DNA of 64,000 nucleotides from Eleusine coracana subsp. coracana (Eukaryota; Streptophyta; Magnoliopsida; Poales; Poaceae). Made by a program: the position numbers and the translations under genes. The notes under the pieces were generated by a model that worked only from the letters and a program-made list of their open reading frames with translations, searched no databases and was not told the DNA's origin. Shown piece after piece: positions 35,117 through 46,840 of the stretch. The stretch covers positions 59,208,071 through 59,272,070 of the forward strand of contig CM064432.1 of the NCBI GenBank assembly GCA_032690845.1. The letters are read 5' to 3'. The stretch's first letter is position 1. Every line of letters begins with the position of its first letter.

Positions 35117-35857
35117 TATATATGAGCCACACTGCCCACCTCCTCCGCCTTCAGTTAACAGCCAGCAGGAGCAAACAGAGAGGAGACAGAGCGGCACAGG
35201 AGGAGAGAGACGTAGTAGCAGGAGAGGGGAGGGAGAGAAAGCTCCAATCTTTTGTCCGCCCTCGCTACAAAGAATCTCTTGATTCCTAAACAAAAAATGT
35301 GAGCATCTTGCCCTCTCGTGAGAAATTTGCTGCCTTTTCTTCGTGATGTTCTTAATTCTTGGATCTGTCTTACAAAAGATTTAGCAAAAGATTTTCCGGG
35401 TTTAGGAGGAGCAGAAGTTTTGCGGTTCTTGTGTCTGTTTTTTACATTCCGGTGAAGGATTCGAACTGTCATGTTGGCTTTGATCTTTCATTCTCTCTCT
35501 CTCTCGCCGCTCGGAGTTCCTTGGTCGAAATAAATGAGATGCTTCTGCTGCATGCTGTTTCCCTGGGTGGAATTTATGGCGACGCTGCTTTTAGTAGTAA
35601 CCAATGCAGGTTCTTCTTCTGGTCCTGGAAACTGCAATCTGTTTCCGGCCCCCGAGATTTGGTCCGCTGCTCCGTTTGTTTCTGTTCAGATCTGTGGTGC
35701 AGAGTTTTCTCCTGGCCGCGCTGCCAAATGCGCCTTCTTTTTTATTGTTGCCGCAACTAACTCATCATTCTATAATTTTCTCTCGTAGAGAGGATTCAAG
35801 ATTGCCCATTCGAACACGAGGCCTGAGTTTTCTGAGAACGAAGCTTTGGCGCACAAA
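35117..35857 (+). promoter_or_regulatory. TATA box and 5' UTR of the SEC14-nodulin gene
   Basis: 'tatatat' at 35117-35123 is a good TATA box, with a purine-rich leader starting about 30 bases later. A 5'-UTR intron is likely between 'aaaaaat|gtgagc' (35299) and 'ctctcgtag|agagg' (35788), which would bring the leader close to the ATG at 35858. Confidence 0.55.
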
Positions 35858-38800
35858 ATGTCAGGTAAAGGTACCAGCTGTTCTTGTTCTTGGTTCTCAA
35901 GATGCATCTTTTCTTGGGGTGTTTACTGATCAACGCGGTATCAATCTGTGCAGTGATCCATGCCGAGGACATCGAGATATCGCTGTGCGACGGCAACTCG
36001 GAGGACGAGAGGCGGCGGCGCAAGATCGGGTCGCTGCGGCGGAAGGCCATCCACGCGCTCAAGAAGCGCGGTCGCCGGCGCGTCGACTACCGCTTCCCGC
36101 CGGCGGCCATCTCCATCGAGGACGTCCGCGACGCCGAAGAGGAACGCGCCGTCTCCGCCTTCCGGGAGCGCCTCAGCGCGCACGGTCTTCTCCCCGACAA
36201 GCACGACGACTACCACATGATGCTAAGGTCTCGTTGAGATAGAAATTCTCTTCCCGTTCTTTCATTGCCTCTGCTTGGATAGAGCTTGCGAAATGCCAGG
36301 ATCTGAAAGTCGACGCATTGAATGCTTTGTTACAGATTCTTGAAGGCCAGGAAGTTCGACGCCGAGAAGGCAATGCAGATGTGGGCGGATATGCTGAAAT
36401 GGAGGAAAGAGTTCGGAGCTGACACAATCCTTGAGGTGATCACGCATTCACGCTCACACTAAACTAGAAGCAGCCATGAGGACTAGTAGTTTTTGTTTGA
36501 TACTAATTATTTTGTTTGGTGCTAAATCTTGTGACCACTATGCTGTGAGGTTCGTCAAGAGATAAACTAAAATGCTGTGAGTCAAAATGTCAGGATTTCG
36601 AGTTTCACGAACTGGACGAAGTGCTGCGCTACTACCCTCAGGGCTACCATGGCGTCGATCGTGAGGGCCGGCCTGTGTACATCGAGAGGCTCGGGAAGGT
36701 GGATCCAAACAAGCTCATGCAAATCACCTCGGTGGATCGATACATCAAGTACCATGTCCAGGAGTTCGAGAGGGCCTTCAGGGAGAGGTTCCCTGCCTGT
36801 ACATTAGCTGCTAAGAGGCACATCGACTCCACAACCACCATCTTAGACGTCCAGGGTGTGGTATGTGAATGATTCATCGTGAGCTATGCTTGCTGAAAAC
36901 AAAATATTGTTTTGTTGTTCATTGTTCTTATTTTTGCAGGGTTTGAAGAATTTTTCAAGGACTGCGAGGGAACTTGTACAACGAATGCAGAAGATTGACA
37001 GCGACTATTATCCCGAGGTAGTTTTACTTTTTGAATGAAGATTCTGTTGCTAGTACAAACCCCTCATCTGGTGAACCAATCAAGTCAAATGTAAAAATGC
37101 AGACACTACATCAAATGTTTGTCGTGAATGCTGGTAGTGGGTTCAAGTTGATCTGGAACAGTGTGAAGGGCTTCCTTGACCCAAAAACTTCATCGAAGAT
37201 TCATGTAAGCTCCAAAAATTATCCACAATACCTAGTAGAGGTATCTTGTTTGGTATAACAGCATTTATCCTTGGATGTAGGTTCTCGGTTCAAACTACCA
37301 GAGTAGGCTTCTTGAAGTAATAGACTCGAGGTGGGTGTCTACTCCTGAGAAATAGCTTTTACCCAAAATGTCCATGATTCCGCCTTCATCCAACAGTACT
37401 TGTGTTTTCTCAGTGAGCTGCCAGAGTTCCTTGGTGGTTCATGCACATGCAGTGACAAGGGTGGCTGTCTTGGCTCAAACAAAGGGCCATGGAATGATCC
37501 TTATATTTTGAAGGTGCTATTTCTTTGCATTCTATTTACCTGACACATTTGTTTTGATGCTATTGGTTTTGCATCTACTGATTAGTATTTTACCTGTAGC
37601 TGATACACAATTTAGAATCTGGTTATGTGAGAGAAATCAAGCCAGTTTCTGAAGGGGATGACATAAATGGCTCTTCTTTTCGGTTGGAACAGTTGAAGGT
37701 GAATATTCTTCATTTGAGTATTACCAAATGAAGATATTCTTGGTATTTTTGTAACAAACCTAATTTATTTTCCTCCTAGTGGCAGGGCACGTTTAGTGAT
37801 GCATCAAACGCTGAATCAGGATCTGATGTCGATGATTTTGGTCCGTCATTTGTCCAGAAAGTTGCTGACTATGGTTGCCTGACTCCAGTCCATGAGGAAG
37901 TAGGTCTCTCATCCTATTTTTTTTTTCTCTTGTAATTGGATAAATTTGGTGTTCTCTCTTTGTTATAGTCTTACAGGATGCATTTGTCATACTGTATACT
38001 TCTAGTGTTGGCACAGTACCTTCAACATATTGATTTTTGTATTTATTTCTTCCATAGGTTAAGGCCACAGATTCTGCAACATACTACAGCTATTTAGATC
38101 AGAGTCGCCAGGATATGGCTCCTGAATCTTACTGTGCAGTGCGACGAACCACTGAAATGGTGCAGAAATCAGCTGATTTCAGGCAATCTTTGACTAACGG
38201 AAGACCCCATGATTTAGGTACCTTCCATTGATCTCACTTTGCTAACGAAGCTGCATACCATTAAATCTACAGTTGCTAAATAACATTGATCATTCTAGAT
38301 TAGTAGATTTGGTCCTTTGACATCCTTGTATTTTATGCTAAAGCTCTGCAACAATTTGTAATGTCATGCTCTGATTTAGCACAATCTATAACATCTGATT
38401 CATTGTGCACAATCTAAAACATCTGATTCATTGTTGTGTGGACTGGAGTAAATATTCAGTTCATTTAATAATGCTTGGATTCATGTCCTTTTTGCTGCTT
38501 TGTGTGGGCTTCTAATATCATGCTTAATTCGATTTCTCTTCATGGCTTCCTTTGTGTGGGCTGTTTATTGTGTTGTCAAGTACATTATAGCAGAAACTTT
38601 TGATGCAAAGCAGCAAATCGGTCTCTTGTGTAGTGCCAGTGCAGCAGAGGTTAATTGTTTTTCTGTTGTTGCAGGAAATAATTCTCTTAATTTGAATGGT
38701 ACAAGTGTTCAAAGTAGTTGGGAAAATATAGTTAGACTGGCCGTCACAGCCTTGATCAAACTATTTTCCTTCATTCGGCTTTTCATCTCTAGAGCTGAGA

Positions 38801-39614
38801 GGAGGCTTGAGACCGTGCATCTTTCTACTCCACCAGTCCTAGCAGCAGAGGAGCCACGACCTCAAACTATCAGCAGTGAAGAAATGTGTGCTTCCTTACA
38901 GCGTCTTGACAACCTGGAGTCATTATGCAATCATCTTGCCACCAAACCACCACAGATCCCAGAAGATAAAGAACTCATGCTACTGAACTCATTTGAGCGG
39001 ATTAAATCCGTTGAGGCTGATCTTGAGAGGACCAAAAGGGTAAGTCCTTATCATGAATTGATATATTTTGTCATGAAATCTAGGTTATTCAAGTCTCTAA
39101 TATCCTTTATACCATTCAAATATCCGTTGCTTGGTGCTGCTAGAGCTATTATATCACAATGTAAAGTCTAAACCCTGTTGATGAGTGATGATGATGCATT
39201 GAAGTTTAAAACTCTGCTTATTTGGTGTTAGGTATTGCAGGCGGCCGTGGTGAAGCAGAAGGCATTGGTGGAGACACTGGAATCTGTACAGGAGCTGTCT
39301 AGAGTTAGGGTATGCCTTATACACTCATTGGACTGAATGTGTTTTACATACTGTGGACATTAGATTTTCATTACAATATTCTTTGCCAGTGTTCTGAACT
39401 GAATTGCATATTATGGAATCTCTACAGGAGCCGTATAGAACTAGATTACATCTTAACACACTTAATAGACTTAATGTGTTTTACATACCGTGGATGTTAG
39501 GTTTCCATTACAACATTCCAGTATTCTCAACTGAATTCCATGCTACTTTCTTAGATTGCTAAACTGAACATTATTAACTCTTTCCTTGTGCAGAAGCGGA
39601 TGTTCTGTTCATAG
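35858..39614 (+). CDS. SEC14-nodulin (SFH-type) phosphatidylinositol transfer protein
   Basis: Fourteen coding exons: 35858-35864, 35954-36227, 36336-36435, 36594-36860, 36940-37017, 37103-37204, 37281-37330, 37414-37513, 37600-37698, 37780-37899, 38058-38217, 38675-39039, 39232-39309, 39594-39614. Together they give 606 residues, with every junction GT-AG and in phase. The family moves phosphatidylinositol and phosphatidylcholine between membranes and supports phosphoinositide signalling; Arabidopsis AtSFH1 acts in root-hair growth. A basic N-terminus (KIGSLRRKAIHALKK) is followed by CRAL-TRIO-N (FLKARKFDAEKAMQMW, about 95-126). The SEC14 fold (about 128-315) shows GRPVYIERLGKVDP, ILDVQGVGLKNF and FVVNAGSGFKLIW. 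The C-terminal nodulin-like region has a hydrophobic stretch (AVTALIKLFSFIRLFI) and a coiled coil (ERIKSVEADLERTKR) and ends in a basic tail. The first coding exon supplies only seven bases. Confidence 0.92.
39331..39545. repeat. Tandem repeat inside the last intron of the SEC14-nodulin gene
   Basis: Two diverged copies of about 78 bases, 137 bases apart. Both contain 'aatgtgttttacata', a 'ttccattacaa' or 'tttcattacaa' word, and 'ctgaattgcat' or 'ctgaattccat'. Confidence 0.7.
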
Positions 39615-40307
39615 GATGTGGAGTAAATGTGGAGTAACAGTGTAACACCAACTCCGTAACTATGTCGAGTGTCGACATTAACCGTGAAGCTGACACATGA
39701 AGCTGCCGGTGCCGTTTTTGACCTCGCCAACTTCAGCCTCGTCCGAGAGATGAAAAAAAGAGAGTTAAATATGAAAGAGAAGATAGCATCTGTTGCTAGT
39801 CGCTTCCTTTCATCACCTCACCCCTTTTTGTAGCTACTGTTTATATTCCCGTGCCCCTTCTGTTGGGTGAATGCTGTGCCGTGCCATTATGTTTTTTTAG
39901 GCAAGTAAACGCATTCAGGGCAGAAAAAAAAAGGTGCCAGTTACTGAAGTGCTGAAGTTGTACTGACCCCCTGGCTGGAGCTGGAAGCACAGTGGCAAGC
40001 TATAATTGTTAATGTTAATAGCTCAACGTCCCTCTGTTTATATGTTGATTCCCATTTGTTTCCGAGCTTTGTAAAGGATATGACATGGCTGTATGACATA
40101 ATTGGCATTGGATATGTTTGGGACAGCGTTCCACTGCGCCAATGCTGCTGTTCCCGCTCGTGAGTTGCCGATGGCACCGATGAGGAGGGCCGTAGTGTTG
40201 CCGTGGGGGTGATGGAAAGTGCGTTTGCTCGCGTTTCTGGAGGAAAAAAAAATGTATGCCCATGAAAGATTTCACTTCCTTTTGCCGACCTTAGGATTTA
40301 TGTTTTA
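39615..40307. other. 3' UTR of the SEC14-nodulin gene and intergenic DNA
   Basis: No gene is seen. It ends at the TTA target site of the next element. Confidence 0.45.
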
Positions 40308-41128
40308 GAGCATCTTCAACAAATAAGCAAAAATAATAGATAGTCAAACTCTTGATTTTTAGTCCCTTTTTAGTTAGAGTTATATTCAAATGATCATGGG
40401 CTACAATTTTTGTTTTTTGGTCACATGGGCCTAGTATTGATGTCTTGTAGAGTAGCCATAATATAATTTCTATTTTTGTCAGGTGCTTTCTATAAACTAT
40501 ACACAACCACTTATTCCTTATTCTCTCTCTACAAGCCAGCTCCAGTAGTTTCAATTGACATGGAAAGGGGAAGAGGAGAGCCGGAGAGTGAGAGAATTGG
40601 ATCCTTATACTCACAATGCATCAATTTGAAGAAGAATTTTGAGTAGTTGCCACGAAAAACGGTGGGTGCTACAGAGAAAAATGGCCATGGGTAGGAGGCT
40701 TCAGTTCTAGCTCTTGGGAGATGGGGATACGACTTGAGGGCACCTTGGGGAGATATCTCACGCGTTGGGCAACCTTACCTGGGCGTCAGTTTGGTTAGAT
40801 ATGGCTCTTTGCCGGAGATCGAGGCGCTGACATGATGGGTCATCAAACTGATAGGCATGGAAGGAAAACAAGAGGGATACACGCTGGAAAAGACGATGAG
40901 GCAAAAGCTCAAAGTGGCATGGGAAATAGGGGAGGGGGGGGGGGCACGTGCGAGAGAAGGACAATGGCAAGCAGCGCACACTAGGCAAAATTGGAAAGTA
41001 AAACTCACGGTATACCGAGCAAGAAAGAATAGCGAGGAGGATGGGAACATGTTGGATCGTAATTTCTTTTTGAAAATTATCTATATTTATTGAGATCCTC
41101 GTTTTTACAAAGTCTCTTGGAGATGCTT
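40308..41128. mobile_element. PIF/Harbinger-like non-autonomous element
   Basis: 821 bases flanked by TTA on both sides (40305-40307 and 41129-41131). The ends are imperfect inverted copies, 'gagcatcttc' and 'ggagatgctt'. These 'gagcatctccaac'-type ends are common on grass MITEs. No transposase is visible inside. Confidence 0.55.
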
Positions 41129-41131
41129 TTA

Positions 41132-41599
41132 TGGGCCTCATGATACATCACCACTACGGATTGTGAAAATAGGACCCAACCCATCTCTACCGTAGCATCA
41201 CCCTAAACCCTAACCTTCACCCACACCATCCTTCCATTGCCGCCGCCTCTCAATCCAAGAAGCCCTCAAGTCAGCCCCTCCCCTCTTCCTCAGGTGTTCG
41301 ATGATGGTCACTCAATCACCATCGATAGTTTGAGCTGTGGCTGCCGCCGACAACAAATCAAAAGGTATGACCTCAAGACTCAAAATCTAGATTCCTATTT
41401 AGTTAGATTAAATCTCAAGTTCTACCAAATAGGGATATGAATATTTAGAAGGTTGAATTTTAGGGGAAAAGGGTTCGCTCGGGGAAAGAGGCCTCACTAG
41501 TGCTAGGCTATTGAGAGTTTGGGACTTACTATCAGATTTGCTCGTGGTTGAAGGCAACAATGGCATTGTAAGTAGGTAGAAGGGCTTTGAGTTAGGTCA
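41132..41599. other. Short intergenic block
   Basis: No recognisable gene. There is a P/S-rich short frame with no domain. Confidence 0.4.
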
Positions 41600-41608
41600 A
41601 AGAACAAT

Positions 41609-41743
41609 GGCCCAATTGTGTTTTAGCCATAGTTTTAGAGGCCAATGGTGAAAAAGACCCCGAATATGAGATTTTGTGTTTTAGCCACAATTTTTTGAAT
41701 CCGAATCACAGGTTTACCACAAGTCCATTTTGTGCCTCTAACG
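41609..41743. repeat. Left terminal inverted repeat of the MULE
   Basis: Inverted copy of 45240-45368 with small indels, beginning 'ggcccaattgtg'. Confidence 0.85.
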
Positions 41744-42379
41744 GTGTTACCTTTGCTGTGCAAAGACAAATTTACCCCTTGTGATTTGACCACAGTTTTG
41801 ATGTTTTGAGATGAAACAATACAACATGTTTAAAAAGAAAAATACAGTGCACGAAAAAATTAAATTTTTGCAAAAAAAAAAATAACGCTGGAACAACATT
41901 ATACCTGAAATTTTTCATAAATTTTCAGCCAAGGTAAAGTAACAAGAATATCCCAACATATACACATATAGCATCATATTATCCAACAAAAGCAAGTAGT
42001 CACCTAGACCCAAGTACTCATGTTATTACATGTTCAGGTCATACATACCCATCAAAAGCACAACAATATGGTTAACAAAAGCAACAACATTCAAGCATCG
42101 ATCCCAAACAACAACATTCAAGCATCAATCCCAAACAACGTAGCAAACCTCCCTCTACCTCGTCCTCTTCCTTGCCCTCCTCTTCCTCACTGTCCTCTTC
42201 CCCTTCCTCTTCCTATAGGTGGTCTTCCTCCTCCCATGTCAAAGTCACTCGTACTATGAATTTCAGTTGCACTTTCAGGGTGTTAGTAAGGAAGCAAATT
42301 ACTAGGGAAGATCAGTAATTGATAGAAAAATCAGCGGTGACTTACTTTGTGGTGTATGCTTGACTTGTTTCACTAGTAT

Positions 42380-44601
42380 CTTGTCCATCTTCCGAGAGCC
42401 TCTTTTTTTGACTAGTTGTGAGACCACCTTGACAATAATTAGTTGTATGGCCACTTTCATTACATTTAGTACATCTCATTCTCTTCTTGCTAGTGTTTCC
42501 CTCGTCAGATGATCTAATTCTTGCAACTCTAGGCCATCCAGGTTTCCTTCTTAATGTTGGCTTCTTGATTTTTTAGCCAAGATTGATATGTTGCCATTGA
42601 TGTTTTGAAGTCATTGGTTTGAAAGTACCCTCATAAGCCTTTCTAAACCTGTCAATGGAGTAGTACTCATGGACAAAGTCCTCCATATTCACCTCTCTTG
42701 TAAGTGTGTTAATGAAAGACAAAGTATGATTGCAAGGCTTTCCAATCACTTGTCATGCCCTGTAGCTACAGGATTTTTCCTCTAAGTTGACTGCATATGT
42801 CACCATGGACACGGTTACTTCAGCTTTCAAACCTCCACATGGTAGTACATCATGTTTCTTGATTTCCTTGCTTCTTTCATTGAGGGTCTTGATGATCTTT
42901 GGGATAATGTTGCCCTTCATCTTTTCCCCAATCTTTCTTCTCAAATTAAACTTGGCAATGATCATTCGCCTCACCGTATCACACAAGTCCACAATCTGTT
43001 TATCCTTTTCCTTGGACACCCAACTATTGAAACTCTCGGAGAGATTATTGTTGATATAATCTACCTTGCAATCTTCATTGAATTTTCCCCTACTCCACAC
43101 ATATGGATGATTGTGTTCCACCCAAGCCATGGCAGCATGACTCTTCTCCTCAATCTTCCCAGTGTGATAGTTTTATCTCTCAATTGTGTAGGTCTTACCT
43201 GCTGCCCACATATGATGTGTGAAAAAGGACCATTATAGTGCTTCTTCATATTCTTCCATAGATGCCTCATGCATTCTCTATGTTCCACTCCTGGATACAC
43301 ATCTTGTATAGCCCCTTCTATTCCTTTGCTTGCATCTGAGCTTATGACTAAACCTGTAGGAGTACCAATTGCTTTCTTCAAGTTTTTCACAAACCAAGTC
43401 CAACTTTCCTTGGATTCTATTTCAATCACTTCAAATGCCACCACATATAGCCAATTGTGACCATCTACAGCTACAACAGCTGCCAATTGACCTCGAGACC
43501 TTCCATTCAAGTGAGTGGAGTCCATGGCAATGTAGGGTCTGCACCCTTGCAGAAAACCATCAATGCACGGTTTGAGAGAAACAAACAACCTCCTCAAACA
43601 CTTCTCGCCCTTCCAATCTTCAACGTCTAAGTCAACAATACTACCAGAGGTAGCAAATTGTAACTGTCATCCCATGCCCCATTTATCTTGTCAGTTGCTT
43701 TCTCTCTTCCCCTTACTACTCTGTCATATGGAACATCAACATCATATAACTTCTTCAACTCTGCATGTATCTGCTTTGGTTTCATAGACGGTTTGTCTAA
43801 CAACATGTCTATGGCTCTATCAGCTACCCATTTATTAGAAGCCATTGTATCACCACACTTGTTAACTGAACCATATTTGTTAGAAATTCACATCAGATCT
43901 TAATCATATGAAAATGCATGATCATGCAAGATAGCCCATTGGGTAAGTGCAGACTAACACTCAGTAGTGTCTGTGAACACCACTCCAACATCAATGCATG
44001 GATTGTCTACATCATATGAAAATGCAGTAATATCATCCTCATCATTCTCATCAACAACTTCACCATCAGGATCATAGTCATCATCATCAAATTCTGAAGA
44101 AGCAGCTAAATCAGAGTCATAACTGCTATCATTTAACACTTCATCATCATCACTACCCTCTTTTTGGGACTTTTTGGCTGTTTTGGTTGTATCTCTTTTT
44201 TTTGGTGGGGTGGTTGATTTGGCTGTATCTCCCTCATTTGTGGGTGCTCTATTTCTCACTGTAGGGTGGAACCTATGTTTTGTAGGTGAAAACTGCAATG
44301 GGCCATGAAAATCATTTATTTGGGCATCAATACACACCACTCCCTTCTCTAGGTTCAACTTAAACCACTCCAGTAATTGTTCATCAGATTTTATCTCAAT
44401 GCAATCATCATTGCAATCATCACCACGCCATAAAGTTAAGTATTGTTTGGAACCCCACATATAGAAATCAGCTACAAAATTAACTAGCTGTAGCAGCCCA
44501 TAGTTCATGTCAACAATTATTTGTGGCAATTTTTTTGCCCTGCAAATAAGTCTTTCGACCACCATCTGACAAGCTCCAGAATGAACGAACCCTAACAACA
44601 A
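42380..44601 (-). pseudogene. MuDR-type transposase, broken
   Basis: Minus-strand pieces in transposase order. 44601-43954: N-terminal region with a PB1-like end (KSDEQLLEWFKLNLEKGVV) and a long acidic stretch. 43845-43627: the pre-catalytic helical region (WVADRAIDMLLDKPSMKP). 43597-43130: the MULE catalytic domain with YIAMDSTHLNG (first D), LVISSDASKGIEGAI (second D) and EHRECMRHLWKNMKK. 43130-42753: NHPYVWSRGKF and YINNNLSESFNSWV. About 42470-42410: a CCHC knuckle (CTKCNESGHTTNYC). Frame breaks occur after NLLP near 43665 (with a small deletion) and near 43150 in the CGQQ region. The protein cannot be made whole. Confidence 0.88.
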
Positions 44602-44879
44602 GTTTCACTTCGTTGTTGATTTGCCTACAATGGCAAACCTTTTTAATCAGCTACATAACAAACCTACATACTAACCAGATTTCATCTCACTCATCTTGAG
44701 TACAATCAAAAACAGTTGGTGGATACATTACCCGCGTACAAGTGAATTTGTTCTTGTCTCAACCTCCAAAGCAACCATTGTCCCCTCCATTCCAAATCCC
44801 CTACAAATGGACCTACAAGTAACTCAAACAACCATCCTTAACAAAGAAAAGATAGGAGAAGAAGCATTCGAAATCATCG

Positions 44880-45110
44880 GTCGTAGGGCGCCAGTCTTGC
44901 TCACCACGCTCACCTACGCCCGCGTCGCGCTCGGCCCCGCGTCGCCTGCAACATGTGCTGGCGTCGCGCTCGGCCCGCGCCGCCTTGACCGTACGCCTGC
45001 GTTGCACTCGTCCCCGCACCGCTTAGAACGCCCGCCCGCTCTGCCTACACTGCGCATCGCCCACAGCCGCCCGTCGCCCGTCGCTCCTCTAGGGTTAGGG
45101 TACTGGAGGG
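44880..45110. other. GC-rich subterminal block of the MULE
   Basis: About 230 bases of very GC-rich DNA with repeated 'cgcgctcggcccgcg'-type words, inside an otherwise AT-rich element and next to the right inverted repeat. It may be the transposase promoter and leader (it contains 'agggttagggt' on the plus strand) or a captured host fragment. Confidence 0.45.
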
Positions 45111-45239
45111 AAAGAACTGAAAGAAAATGTCACGGAAGTCTGTTTGGAGCGGGCGGGATTCAAGAGAGATTCAAGGAGGGGCAACTCCGCCATTTCTCCA
45201 TTCCAAATGTTTTTTTTAATTCACTTATTCGGCCCTATG

Positions 45240-45368
45240 TAACGGAGACCCAAATCTGTGGTAAACGACGATTTGGGGTGAAAAAACTTGTGGTCAAAAC
45301 ACAAAATCTCAGATTCAAGGTCTTTTTCACCATTGGCTTGTAAAATTGTGGCTAAAACACAATTGTCC
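45240..45368. repeat. Right terminal inverted repeat of the MULE
   Basis: Inverted copy of 41609-41743, ending 'cacaattgtcc'. Confidence 0.85.
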
Positions 45369-45739
45369 AAGAACAATACCCTAATAGTTTTGCATGTCTG
45401 CCTTAGCCGTAGCCTTGGCTATGTTTGCAATGTTGATTGTTGGATGTGAGCAAGTTTACCTTGGTCATAGCCTGATGCTTGAACTAACCATGGTCCAAAA
45501 AAGCACATCGATAGAGGTCAAATGATGCTACTACAAATTTCTGAATAATAAAAAGATTGTATCAATCCTCACATCGAAGAAGCTGGCGTTGTAGGCTTGC
45601 AGCTTTTTCTTAGAAAGTTATGATCAAATACAACCTCCAACATAAGTCGATCATCATCATACGTGCACAAACACTACATGCATCATGCACCATATGTCCG
45701 GACCTCCTGGCCACCATGCGCACCGTGCCCGTGAGGGTC

Positions 45740-46012
45740 GGCTGATACCACTTGTAAGGACCTAATGTCCACACCCGGCTGGGCTTGACTCGCATTTGGA
45801 GTGGACCTCACACACCCACCAATCTATTTACGCTTTCGTCCTCGCTTTGCGTAAAAGAACTAACCCAAGGTTAGTGGTGGTGGACAATCTAGCCTTATAT
45901 ATTGGTCCTCGTCCCACTAGACTAGCAAGGTGGTATTAAATTCCCACCTCCTCATACACATAGGTGCTCATGGGCCACTATGAGCCTAATCTCAATGGAT
46001 TGGGACATTACA
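45740..46012 (-). mobile_element. Isolated LTR with a primer-binding site (minus strand)
   Basis: 45753-46012 begins TGTAAGG and ends ATTACA, so on the minus strand it reads TGTAAT...CTTACA, 260 bases. Two bases after it on the minus strand comes a primer-site-like 'tggtatcagcc' (45740-45750). The sequence ('gcttgactcgcatttggagt', 'ttagtggtggtggacaa') is of a type common in grass genomes as short LTR elements. No second LTR was found. Confidence 0.6.
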
Positions 46013-46348
46013 ACTGGTTTCATTGCAAAGGTCATATATTTATCTTTCGAGGCATATATAGAATGTCCCAATATGACATTCTGAGTGTCGTTTTAGTGCG
46101 CCATACTCCTGGATTTTGAGTCGGACTCAAAATTGATATTATTTAGCCTCCATCTTGGCTTGGACGTCCTTGTTGACCCACTATGTATCCAATCACCTAT
46201 ATAACTATCCATGATATCTAATAATAACTAATTCATTAGGTGGATATCTATTCTTAAAACTACATAAACAAAATATTAGAAACAAGTTCACCTCGATTTC
46301 CATGCTCTGTTACCATGACTTTGGTCATCGTTTTTGGGCCTCGTTTGC

Positions 46349-46349
<1 letters not shown>

Positions 46350-46389
<40 letters not shown>

Positions 46390-46421
46390 ACACACACACA
46401 ACACAACACAACACAACACAA
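46350..46421. repeat. AC microsatellite
   Basis: About 30 AC units with one AG interruption, passing into (ACACA) units at its right side. Confidence 0.9.
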
Positions 46422-46639
46422 TGTGTATGGTCGCAACATGTTCGCTGACCAGATAATACATCAATGACATCGTCAAGGAGCTGGCCGCCAACAAAGGCAA
46501 AAGGGACTCCTTTGATTCTATTTTGAAAAGACTTGAAGGTTGATGGAGGAAGATGGCGTGAACATGACCATGACGGCGAGCAACATGACCTCGACCGATA
46601 GTGAGCAACATAGGAAGAAAGATGAGCCATAAAGTTGCA

Positions 46640-46840
46640 GAACACGAGGCCATGGCTAGGTAGTGGGGAATGGAATTCCACGGCTCGTGAATTGATCATG
46701 CAACGGAGATCGGAGTAGTGAGAACTACTGCACATGAGGAAAAACAAAGTAAAAAAGGGTAGAAGAAAAATAGAAGAAGGGAAGGAAAAGCGATGAGTTG
46801 TTTCTTGCCTTTTTCTGTAGCAGAATTTCTTGTTCACAGT
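46640..46840 (-). pseudogene. Paralogous fragment of the WIP gene's 5' leader
   Basis: This stretch matches 62230-62450, the upstream leader of the WIP-type gene, in the same orientation. Shared words are 'gaggccatggctag', 'caacggagatcgg'/'gaacggagatcgg', 'gtaaaaaaggg', 'agaagaaaaatagaa', 'ggaaaagcgatg' and 'ttgtttcttgcct'. The coding part of the WIP gene is not present, so only the leader or promoter end was copied or survives. Confidence 0.75.

Larger units (their letters stand above)
41609..45368 (-). mobile_element. Complete MULE (Mutator-like) element with a decayed transposase
   Basis: 3760 bases bounded by a perfect 9-base target duplication AAGAACAAT (41600-41608 and 45369-45377), the Mutator hallmark. 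Terminal inverted repeats of about 130 bases (41609-41743 and 45240-45368) share 'caattgtgttttagcca', 'gccaatggtgaaaaagacc' and 'gagattttgtgtttt'. The transposase lies on the minus strand. Confidence 0.93.

Noticed and set aside
38500..38674. Upstream extension of SEC14-nodulin exon 12 as a separate gene
   Set aside because: The open frame lies in the intron before a good acceptor at 38675. Family comparison supports the spliced form.
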